A DNA stretch of 64,000 bases from Arcticibacter svalbardensis MN12-7 (GTDB lineage: Bacteria; Bacteroidota; Bacteroidia; Sphingobacteriales; Sphingobacteriaceae). The stretch lies in the NCBI RefSeq assembly GCF_000403135.1, contig NZ_AQPN01000085.1:1-64000 (forward strand), given 5' to 3'. Numbering within the stretch: position 1 is the stretch's first letter; each line of letters opens with the position of its first letter. The notes below the pieces were generated by a model that had not been told where the DNA came from, searched no databases, and was given only the letters and a program-made list of their open reading frames with translations. Positions 26,744 to 33,876 of this stretch are shown here, piece by piece. The position numbers were made by a program, and so were the translations under genes.

Positions 26744-27400
26744 ATGATAAAACAAACTGATCTTATTACTAAAACTGTTGAGTTTGTAAAGAATTCGCTT
26801 CAAAATGCAGAAAGCGGACATGACTGGTGGCATATAGAGCGCGTATGGAAGAATACACAGCTCTTGCTCAAGACAGAAACAGCAGATCATCTGATTGCAG
26901 AACTTGCTGCTCTTTTGCATGACATTGCGGATGCTAAATTTCACAATGGGGATGAAGAGATTGGTCCTGCAACGGCACGAAACTTCCTTCAGTCATTAGC
27001 TGTATCCGAAAACATAGTTTATCACGTGGAGCAGATTATCAGGCATATGTCGTTTAAGTCCAGCTTCGAACCTGCCCCCTTTTCCTCCATTGAGATGAAA
27101 ATAGTGCAGGATGCAGACCGTCTGGATGCTATTGGAGCGATAGGAATAGCCAGAGCTTTTACCTATGGCGGATATAAAAACAGGCAGTTGTACGATCCCA
27201 CAATAGCACCAAACCCGAATCAAACCAAAGAAGAATATAAGAATAGTACGGCCCCTACTCTGAATCATTTTTATGAAAAGCTGTTACTGTTAAGAGATAA
27301 AATGAATACATCGAGTGGCAAAACAATCGCTATCCAGCGCCATGAGTTTATGGAGGGCTTTTTGAAACAATTTCATGCTGAGTGGGTTGGAGAATTATAG
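26744..27400 (+). CDS. HD domain-containing phosphohydrolase
   Basis: A 218-residue HD-superfamily protein of the YedJ/YpgQ type. Metal ligands are H30 in HDWWHIERV, H59-D60 in ALLHDIAD, and D123 in QDADRLDAIGAIGIARAF. Relatives hydrolyse nucleoside triphosphates or related phosphates in the cytosol. It follows the alpha/beta hydrolase by 12 nt and precedes a sensor kinase by 12 nt, so the run is probably one operon. Confidence 0.87.
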   Translation: MIKQTDLITKTVEFVKNSLQNAESGHDWWHIERVWKNTQLLLKTETADHLIAELAALLHDIADAKFHNGDEEIGPATARNFLQSLAVSENIVYHVEQIIRHMSFKSSFEPAPFSSIEMKIVQDADRLDAIGAIGIARAFTYGGYKNRQLYDPTIAPNPNQTKEEYKNSTAPTLNHFYEKLLLLRDKMNTSSGKTIAIQRHEFMEGFLKQFHAEWVGEL

Positions 27401-27412
27401 TATAATTGCATT

Positions 27413-28435
27413 ATGAAACTCCGGGTACTTGTACTGATCAATGCATTAGCTGTAGCTATCTCTTTAGGCATTGCCAACTATTACTTTCAACATAGCTGGA
27501 TTCACCTTATTGTAACCTTCGCAATAGCCCTGGTATGTAGTTATATTGTTTTTTATTATATGATTGAACGGTATGTATACAGCAAAATTAAGCTGATCTA
27601 CAAGCTGATACATAATTTAAAGCTAGGTAAGGAACTTAAAGATGCCTTAGGAGAATATGTAACAGATGACCCTATTAACGATGTGGAATCAGAAGTTAAG
27701 GAATGGGCCAGAGTGAAAAAAAATGAAATTGATCTATTAAAAAAGCAGGAGCAATTTAGAAGAGAATTTCTAGGCAATATATCACATGAACTTAAAACAC
27801 CTTTATTTGCCGTGCAGGGCTATATTGAAGCCTTACAAGATGAAGGTTTGGAGGATAATGAAACCACAAGGGGCTTTTTAGAGAAGGCTTCGCGAAACAT
27901 CGACCGCCTAAGTCTGCTCATTAAAGATATTGATGCGATTTCCAGACTGGAAAGCGGGGAAATTCAAATCAACTATAAGAAATTTGATCTTTCTTTACTG
28001 ATTAAGGAAGTTATTGAACAAATGGAATTAAAGGCCGGTAAACAAAACATTCAACTGGTATTTAAGGACAAGTATAATTTCCCTACATGGGTTAACGCAG
28101 ATCGGGATAAGATACAACAGGTACTTATTAACCTGGTAAGCAATTCGATCAAGTACGGTAAGAAACATGGTAAAACCAGTATCAAAATATTTGAACTTCA
28201 TGATCAGATTCTTGTTGAGGTAACTGATGATGGAATTGGCATTGAGGAACAATACCTTCCAAGGGTATTTGAACGTTTTTTCAGGACTGATAAAAGTCGC
28301 TCCAGAAAGATAGGTGGATCAGGAATTGGCCTTGCCATAGTGAAGCATATTTTAGAAGCTCATCAACAAACTATTACCGTGAGAAGTACAGAAGGATTGG
28401 GCTCCACCTTCGCATTTACCATTGCAAACGCCTAA
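27413..28435 (+). CDS. Sensor histidine kinase, PhoR-like, no adjacent regulator
   Basis: A 340-residue kinase with two close transmembrane spans (about 4-22 and 30-50) and almost no periplasmic loop, then a linker, HisKA with H125 in NISHELKTP, N-box INLVSNSIKYG, G1 DDGIGI and G2 GGSGIGLAIV. The short sensor region and layout resemble PhoR kinases, which respond to Pst/PhoU rather than to a ligand outside. It directly precedes a DUF47-Pit phosphate operon with a PhoP-box-like repeat between. The PhoR role is inference; no response regulator is in the window for it. Confidence 0.85.
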   Translation: MKLRVLVLINALAVAISLGIANYYFQHSWIHLIVTFAIALVCSYIVFYYMIERYVYSKIKLIYKLIHNLKLGKELKDALGEYVTDDPINDVESEVKEWARVKKNEIDLLKKQEQFRREFLGNISHELKTPLFAVQGYIEALQDEGLEDNETTRGFLEKASRNIDRLSLLIKDIDAISRLESGEIQINYKKFDLSLLIKEVIEQMELKAGKQNIQLVFKDKYNFPTWVNADRDKIQQVLINLVSNSIKYGKKHGKTSIKIFELHDQILVEVTDDGIGIEEQYLPRVFERFFRTDKSRSRKIGGSGIGLAIVKHILEAHQQTITVRSTEGLGSTFAFTIANA

Positions 28436-28460
28436 ACTTATTTGCCCACAATACAAAAAC

Positions 28461-28477
28461 TTAACATTAGCTTAACA
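28461..28477 (+). promoter_or_regulatory. Pho-box-like direct repeat TTAACA-N5-TTAACA
   Basis: TTAACA at 28461-28466 and 28472-28477, with 11-nt period and 5-nt spacer, equals the PhoP box consensus known from Bacillus (TTAACA with about 5-nt spacing). It ends 9 nt before the -7 element of the DUF47-Pit operon, where an activator would contact RNA polymerase. Confidence 0.6.
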
Positions 28478-28486
28478 TTGGAACGG

Positions 28487-28494
28487 TATTTTTG
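28487..28494 (+). promoter_or_regulatory. Putative -7 promoter element of the DUF47-Pit operon
   Basis: TATTTTTG fits TAnnTTTG, 21 nt before the ATG at 28516. Since this element occupies the site of an in-frame TTG, the TTG is unlikely to be the start. Confidence 0.6.
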
Positions 28495-28515
28495 CATGTA
28501 ATTTTAAACAGACAC

Positions 28516-29163
28516 ATGTCATTAAATAGCATTATCCAATACTTTGTACCTAAAGACAGAAAATTCTTTCCTTTATTTGAGAAAGCCAGTGGTAACCTGA
28601 TCGATTTAGCTGAAGCACTTAATGAACTCGTTAACACACCTGACATAGAGAAAAGAAAGAAACTAACTCAGGATATTGAAAAACTTGAACATATTGGAGA
28701 TGACATTACTCACCTGATCTTTCTAGAGATGGGGAAAAACTTTATCACTCCATTTGATAGGGAAGACATGCATTCTCTAGCTTCAGCATTGGATGATATT
28801 GCCGATTATATTCATGGTTCTGCTGCCCGAATGGAACTATACAAAATTATAGACATTACACCTCCGATCATTAAACTAGCTGAACTTATATTACAGGGCT
28901 GCATTGAAGTAAACAAAGCGATTGAAGAACTTAAAAATTTGAAGAACATTCGTTTAATTACAGATTCATGTGTTCGGATCAATAGTATGGAGAATCAGGC
29001 AGACTTAATTTTTGACCGCGCTGTAGCTGATCTATTTGAGTTTGAAGATGATGCGAAAACCATCATCAAGTATAAAGAACTGTTTGCTGCCATGGAAACA
29101 GCTACTGATAAATGTGAGGATGTAGCCAATGTTTTGGAAACCATCCTGGTTAAGAACGCTTAA
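28516..29163 (+). CDS. DUF47 family (PhoU-like) phosphate transport accessory protein
   Basis: A 215-residue all-helical protein of the DUF47/PhoU-related family, which pairs with Pit transporters and is thought to regulate them. Conserved acidic helix motifs are EHIGDDITH, PFDREDMHSLASALDDIADYI and DKCEDVANVLE, the E/DxxxD metal-binding type of PhoU. I place the start at ATG 28516 (MSLNSIIQYFVPKD) rather than at a TTG 24 nt earlier that lies in the promoter element. The Pit gene begins 20 nt downstream. Confidence 0.9.
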   Translation: MSLNSIIQYFVPKDRKFFPLFEKASGNLIDLAEALNELVNTPDIEKRKKLTQDIEKLEHIGDDITHLIFLEMGKNFITPFDREDMHSLASALDDIADYIHGSAARMELYKIIDITPPIIKLAELILQGCIEVNKAIEELKNLKNIRLITDSCVRINSMENQADLIFDRAVADLFEFEDDAKTIIKYKELFAAMETATDKCEDVANVLETILVKNA

Positions 29164-29183
29164 CTGCTAAAAAAAACTTATAA

Positions 29184-30194
29184 ATGATCACTCCACTTCT
29201 GGTAATTGTCGTCATTCTGGCAATAGCCTTTGATTATATCAATGGCTTTCATGATGCGGCAAATTCAATTGCCACTGTTGTTTCTACGAAAGTTCTGTCT
29301 CCTTTTCATGCCGTTTTATGGGCTGCCCTATTTAATTTCGCAGCTTACTTTTACTTCAGTGATCATAAGGTAGCGAATACCGTTGCTAAAACGGTAATAG
29401 AGAATTATATTACCATCTACGTTATATTATCAGGCTTAATTGCTGCAATCTGCTGGAATTTATTTACATGGTATTTCGGTATTCCTTCCAGCTCATCGCA
29501 CACCCTAATTGGTGGTTTCGCAGGAGCAGGTGTAACGAATGCATTGCTTAGTGGGGCTACTGCAGCCGACGCCTTAAACCTGGGCTATGTATTTAAAATC
29601 ATTTCCTTTATAGTCCTCGCACCTATCATAGGTATGGTTATTTCAATAATCATCACGCTGATCATTGTTAATTTAAGCCGGTGGTCTAAGCCTGCAACAG
29701 CAGAAAAATGGTTTAGAGGACTTCAACTGGCTTCCTCTGCGGCCTTAAGTTTTACCCATGGTGGGAATGATGCACAAAAAGTTATGGGTATCATCTACGT
29801 CGCCCTGGTTGCTAATGGAGTAGTGAGCAGTTCCTCTCCTATGCCCGAATGGATCCCTATTGTATGCTATACGGCTATATCCCTTGGTACAATGAGTGGA
29901 GGATGGCGAATTATTAAAACAATGGGAACCAAAATTACTAAAGTAACTCCTTTAGAAGGTGTAGCAGCTGAAACTGCAGGTGCCATCACTTTAGGGATCA
30001 CAGAACATTTTGCCATTCCTGTATCTACTACACATACCATAACCGGTGCAATCATTGGTGTTGGAGTTACTAAACGTGTTTCTGCAGTCAGATGGGGCGT
30101 AACCATTAACCTTTTATGGGCATGGATTTTAACTATCCCCGTATCTGCAATCCTGGCTAGTATAGTCTACCTAATCATCAATATTTTTATCTGA
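29184..30194 (+). CDS. pit: Inorganic phosphate transporter, PiT family
   Basis: A 336-residue inner-membrane protein with about ten hydrophobic spans and the two inverted PiT signatures: FDYINGFHDAANSIATVVSTK near residue 12-32 and FTHGGNDAQKVMGII near 190-205. It moves phosphate, probably as a metal complex with protons or sodium. Cotranscribed with the DUF47 gene. Its stop codon abuts directly on the stop of the convergent M1 peptidase gene, with no room for a private terminator. Confidence 0.95.
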   Translation: MITPLLVIVVILAIAFDYINGFHDAANSIATVVSTKVLSPFHAVLWAALFNFAAYFYFSDHKVANTVAKTVIENYITIYVILSGLIAAICWNLFTWYFGIPSSSSHTLIGGFAGAGVTNALLSGATAADALNLGYVFKIISFIVLAPIIGMVISIIITLIIVNLSRWSKPATAEKWFRGLQLASSAALSFTHGGNDAQKVMGIIYVALVANGVVSSSSPMPEWIPIVCYTAISLGTMSGGWRIIKTMGTKITKVTPLEGVAAETAGAITLGITEHFAIPVSTTHTITGAIIGVGVTKRVSAVRWGVTINLLWAWILTIPVSAILASIVYLIINIFI

Positions 30195-32039
30195 TTATTT
30201 CAGTAAATCATCTATTGTATTATAAGAGACTGAATGATAATTCGGTCTTGCTTTTTTATAGATCTTTTTTGCCCATTCCATACCTGCTGCACTAGCGGCC
30301 ATTTCTTTATAAAGCGGGATCAGAAACTTACGCCTTCCCACATGATTCAGGAAATCTTCTATAGCAGGATAGGCTGCTTGATAATGATGCCGGATGGCGA
30401 GTACATACCAGGCACAATTCAACTCTGCGTTACCCGACTTTGTGAATCCAAACTCTTTATCAATCCCTGCCATATCTTTGGTACTCAAATTAGCAGGAAG
30501 AACCTTTATGAAATAAAGCTGCTCATTGGCAGAACCAAGTTTTTCCTTTAACCCTTCAGCATGTATTTGACCTTTCCATCCTGCAACCAATGAATCAATT
30601 GCCTGGAACTTTGCGGACCCTATCGTTGGGAAATTAGCAGGAATTCCAGGTTCATAAACCCATTGCTTCACTTTTATTTGATCTGCCCAGGCAGCATTTT
30701 CTTTTAGCAAATGACTATCCAGATAGGATAAGAAATCTGCTGTAGTGGCAGACTGAAATGAGTGATTTTTAAAGTAATCTTTTAAAAACGCATCCATACG
30801 AGCTCTACCAACAGTATTTTCAATAGTCTTCAAAAATAAGTAACCCTTTTCGTAAGCAATATCGGTCATCCCTTCATCCGGATCGCGTCCTTCATAATCA
30901 CCTTTAAGACGGGTATCGGGACTTTTAGCTCCTAAATCCTGAAGCGTTTCTTTCAAGCTTTCATAGCCAAGTACCTCTTGCATTTTTGCTTCATCCTTGC
31001 CATATATATCTTCTACAATGCGTCTTTCCAGGTAAACGGTGAAACCTTCATTTAACCAGAAGTCATTCCATGTTGCATTAGTAACCAGGTTTCCACTCCA
31101 GCTATGCGCCAGTTCATGTGCAATGAGGCTAACCAATGAACGGTCGCCCGCAATAACAGTAGGCGTTAAGAAAGTCAGCATCGGATTTTCCATCCCTCCA
31201 AAAGGAAAGCTAGGAGGTAAAACGATCGCATCATAACGTCCCCACCGGTAAGGACCATATAGCTTTTCAGCAGAAGTAACCATTTTTCCCATATCGGCAA
31301 ATTCCCATGCAGCCTTATCAATAGCAATAGGTTCAGCATAAATGCCTGTTCGGGAGTCAATAGCTTTAAACTTTAAATCGCCAACCGCTAAAGCCATCAG
31401 ATAAGAAGGAATAGCATGAGGTTGCTTGAAATGATACACACCTTTAGCATTTATTTGCTGAGGATTCTCCGCACTCATCAACGCCAAAAGGTTGCTGGGT
31501 ACAGTTATAGTGGCATTATAAGTGAAGCGAATTCCAGGACTGTCCTGACAAGGAATCCAGCTACGGGCTAATATAGCCTCAGACTGAGTGAAGAGGAAAG
31601 GATGCACCTTGCCGGAAGTCTGCTGTGGACTTAACCATTGCAGAGCAGAAGCATCAGTAGAAGTCGTATACCAGATCGTAACTTGAGTAGTAGAATCTTT
31701 TATCCCTACTTTCAGTGCACTACCCAGATATTTCTTTTCCGGGCTTAAAGAAAAACCTGTCTTTCCCCCATTGGACAAGGTAACACGCAAAACATGAAGG
31801 TTATGTGTATCAAAAATAATGGAATCAGCACCTTTAATATTTTCAATCGCCCATGTAGCCTTACCCGTTAAGATCTTAGTATCAAAGTTGACGTTTAAGT
31901 CCAGATCCAGATGTTTAACTATAACCTGATCGGGATTAGAAAATGAATGCGGATCAGTAGAATCACCATTCTCATCAGTAACTTTTTTTTGATTGCAGGA
32001 TAATAGGGCTAATGAAAGCAGAAAAATGATGTTTTTCAT
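30195..32039 (-). CDS. M1 family metallopeptidase, lipoprotein
   Basis: A 614-residue zinc aminopeptidase of the leukotriene A4 hydrolase/aminopeptidase B branch. Lipobox Cys15 after ALLS; N-terminal beta domain (about 35-225); exopeptidase motif GGMEN (281-285); zinc site H308-E-L-A-H312 with distal E331 in NEGF; C-terminal helical repeat domain (about 490-610). As a lipoprotein it acts in the envelope, trimming peptides from their N-termini. Transcribed alone on this strand. Confidence 0.94.
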   Translation of the reverse strand: MKNIIFLLSLALLSCNQKKVTDENGDSTDPHSFSNPDQVIVKHLDLDLNVNFDTKILTGKATWAIENIKGADSIIFDTHNLHVLRVTLSNGGKTGFSLSPEKKYLGSALKVGIKDSTTQVTIWYTTSTDASALQWLSPQQTSGKVHPFLFTQSEAILARSWIPCQDSPGIRFTYNATITVPSNLLALMSAENPQQINAKGVYHFKQPHAIPSYLMALAVGDLKFKAIDSRTGIYAEPIAIDKAAWEFADMGKMVTSAEKLYGPYRWGRYDAIVLPPSFPFGGMENPMLTFLTPTVIAGDRSLVSLIAHELAHSWSGNLVTNATWNDFWLNEGFTVYLERRIVEDIYGKDEAKMQEVLGYESLKETLQDLGAKSPDTRLKGDYEGRDPDEGMTDIAYEKGYLFLKTIENTVGRARMDAFLKDYFKNHSFQSATTADFLSYLDSHLLKENAAWADQIKVKQWVYEPGIPANFPTIGSAKFQAIDSLVAGWKGQIHAEGLKEKLGSANEQLYFIKVLPANLSTKDMAGIDKEFGFTKSGNAELNCAWYVLAIRHHYQAAYPAIEDFLNHVGRRKFLIPLYKEMAASAAGMEWAKKIYKKARPNYHSVSYNTIDDLLK

Positions 32040-32108
32040 TAATAAAGATTAGATAATATGTAAGAAAAGTTAAAATGTCGGAAAGGGTTACAACGGTTCA
32101 GTATTTGC

Positions 32109-32154
32109 AATTTAAAAAAGGACTGTTACCCAAATTAAAAAGGAACCGTTACCC
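32109..32154. repeat. 23-bp tandem duplication at the anti-sigma gene end
   Basis: Segments 32109-32131 and 32132-32154 are adjacent and match at 19 of 23 positions. The second includes the last codons and stop of the anti-sigma gene (minus strand), so the gene end has been copied once downstream. Confidence 0.5.
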
Positions 32155-33226
32155 GCCCCTTAAGCAACCCTTCACCTATATTCGTTTTCCATCGTGAACC
32201 TTGTTTAATTAATCGAATCGCTTCCTTATTATGCAGCTCATCTATCCCTTTCTCAATAGTCAAATTGATAGGATTTCCATTCACATCCACATTAAAAAGA
32301 ACGATTACAGAATCCTTAGTTAATGTTTTAAGACTAGAATTTTGATTTTTAACTAAGTACTCGCGGTAAGTCTTCCATCCTTCAGCTGGCTCAGCTAAAC
32401 CTTGCTTATTTATGGATCCATAACCTAACACAACCACTTCATTGAGCGAATTAGATGGTTCTGCTGACATAGGTTGAGCACTTGCTGTTCTGGATAGTCT
32501 CGCATTTGGTGCAGAAGCAATTAGCAAATCAGATTTCGCAGTAATTGCCGATGAAGATGTTCTACCATTTGCACTGGTTGTTAACTCTGCTTTTGTATTT
32601 TCATTTAGGGGTACATTGGCATACGCTTCTTTAGTTTTACTAGCACTTACATCAGCAGCTTGAACCTTTGATCTGGTGGAAGATCCTGAAAGGCTTTCTG
32701 GAGATGATATAGAAGGAACTGCAGTTCTAACCTGGGAATTCGTTGATGGCAATGATCCAGCGTCAACCGCTTTATTAGGTACAGTAGCAGCCACAAGCTG
32801 TTCTTCATCTTTCCTATTAGGATCAGACTCTTCCTTACCCAGCCGATCCGCAGCAGTAAGTTTTACTTCTGTTTGTTTTGGGTTAACTGCTACTTTTGCG
32901 GAACGATTTGCTCCTTTCATAAAAAAGAGAATACTTGCTGAGACAAACAACAGACTTGCTGCAGCAGCAACACTCAAACGCTGCCAGGTAAAGAACATCG
33001 CATTTTTCTTCACATATTTCTGCGCAATACGATCCTCCAACTGCCTTTGCAGAATACTCAAATGAGGGTGCACTGATCCTTTAATATGTTCATAACCATC
33101 CAGGGCTTCAGCCAGAAAAGGATCTTCTAAAGCATCTTTTTCAAGCTCATGCATCCCTTTAGGATCAAGCTGTCCATTCAAATACTGCTGTAAGAGGTTA
33201 TATTTTAATTTATTCGTTTCTCCCAT
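32135..33226 (-). CDS. Membrane anti-sigma factor with C-terminal TonB-like domain
   Basis: A 363-residue protein. An N-terminal cytoplasmic part (1-80, LQQYLNGQLDPKGMHELEKDALEDPFLAEALDGYE) resembles anti-sigma domains; a transmembrane span at about 84-103; a long Ser/Ala/Thr-rich periplasmic linker; the motif NEVVVLGYG (262-270), usually seen at the plug start of SusC receptors; and a C-terminal domain (about 285-363: SVIVLFNVDVNGNPINLTIEKG) like TonB C-termini. It overlaps the sigma gene by 17 nt, a typical sigma/anti-sigma pair. The ligand is unknown. Confidence 0.75.
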   Translation of the reverse strand: MGETNKLKYNLLQQYLNGQLDPKGMHELEKDALEDPFLAEALDGYEHIKGSVHPHLSILQRQLEDRIAQKYVKKNAMFFTWQRLSVAAAASLLFVSASILFFMKGANRSAKVAVNPKQTEVKLTAADRLGKEESDPNRKDEEQLVAATVPNKAVDAGSLPSTNSQVRTAVPSISSPESLSGSSTRSKVQAADVSASKTKEAYANVPLNENTKAELTTSANGRTSSSAITAKSDLLIASAPNARLSRTASAQPMSAEPSNSLNEVVVLGYGSINKQGLAEPAEGWKTYREYLVKNQNSSLKTLTKDSVIVLFNVDVNGNPINLTIEKGIDELHNKEAIRLIKQGSRWKTNIGEGLLKGRVTVPF

Positions 33227-33791
33227 TGCGTTCCATACAATTTTTCAAGTTACGCTTCCCGTTCTGAATATAACTTTTCACTTTGTTCATATCAAAACCT
33301 GTACTATCTGCAACCTCTTTATAACACTTCTGCTGAAGATAAAAAAGGTCTATCGTCATGCGCTGTTCTTCTGGCAGGGTTTCCATACACTTTTCCATGC
33401 TCAGCAACTGACTCTCATTACTTGTATCTATAGAAAGATGCACAACTTCGGGTCTTTCCATATTTTCGTTATCTAAAGATACAAAAACGTGTTTAGAATT
33501 GCTTCTGAGTATCATCAAACAATGATTCCGTGCAAGGGTATACAACCAGCTTTTAAAGTTGCTGACTTCAAACTTTTTAAGCTTTTCTATCAGCTCTTCA
33601 AAAATCTGCATTACCGCATCTTTACTTAATTCCTCGTCCTTCAGATATTTCAAACAGAGCCCGTAGACAAGGGTCATATAGTCATTATAAAGCTTGCCTA
33701 AAATTTCAAGATCACCTGTTCGTCGATAAGCTGATAACATATCAGCTTCCTCAACGTTTGTATGACCTTCTTTATTTTTTATAAACTTCAA
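33210..33791 (-). CDS. RNA polymerase sigma factor, ECF type
   Basis: A 193-residue sigma-70 family protein with region 2 (about 30-95, YMTLVYGLCLKYLKDEELSKDAVMQIFEELIEKL...FKSWLYTLARNHCL) and region 4 (about 130-185, LPEEQRMTIDLFYLQQKCYKEVADSTGFDMNKVKSYIQNGKRNL). It lacks region 1 and 3, as ECF factors do. It overlaps the anti-sigma gene, with which it forms an operon. It is divergent from a von Willebrand protein that may be a target. Confidence 0.92.
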   Translation of the reverse strand: MKFIKNKEGHTNVEEADMLSAYRRTGDLEILGKLYNDYMTLVYGLCLKYLKDEELSKDAVMQIFEELIEKLKKFEVSNFKSWLYTLARNHCLMILRSNSKHVFVSLDNENMERPEVVHLSIDTSNESQLLSMEKCMETLPEEQRMTIDLFYLQQKCYKEVADSTGFDMNKVKSYIQNGKRNLKNCMERNGRNE

Positions 33792-33844
33792 AGCTTTAAT
33801 TCTATGGTCAAGTATAGCTTTTTTTTACGGATATATGGAAATGT

Positions 33845-33852
33845 CAAATTTA
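33845..33852 (-). promoter_or_regulatory. Putative -7 promoter element of the sigma factor operon
   Basis: On the minus strand TAAATTTG fits TAnnTTTG, 53 nt upstream of the sigma start codon. It lies in the 85-bp divergent region shared with the von Willebrand gene. Confidence 0.4.
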
Positions 33853-33876
33853 TTTCATCCTGATTAAAAATTGATT

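Noticed and set aside
28492-28515. Extension of the DUF47 gene from a TTG start
   Set aside because: The TTG forms part of the TATTTTTG promoter element and the ATG at 28516 gives the normal family N-terminus.
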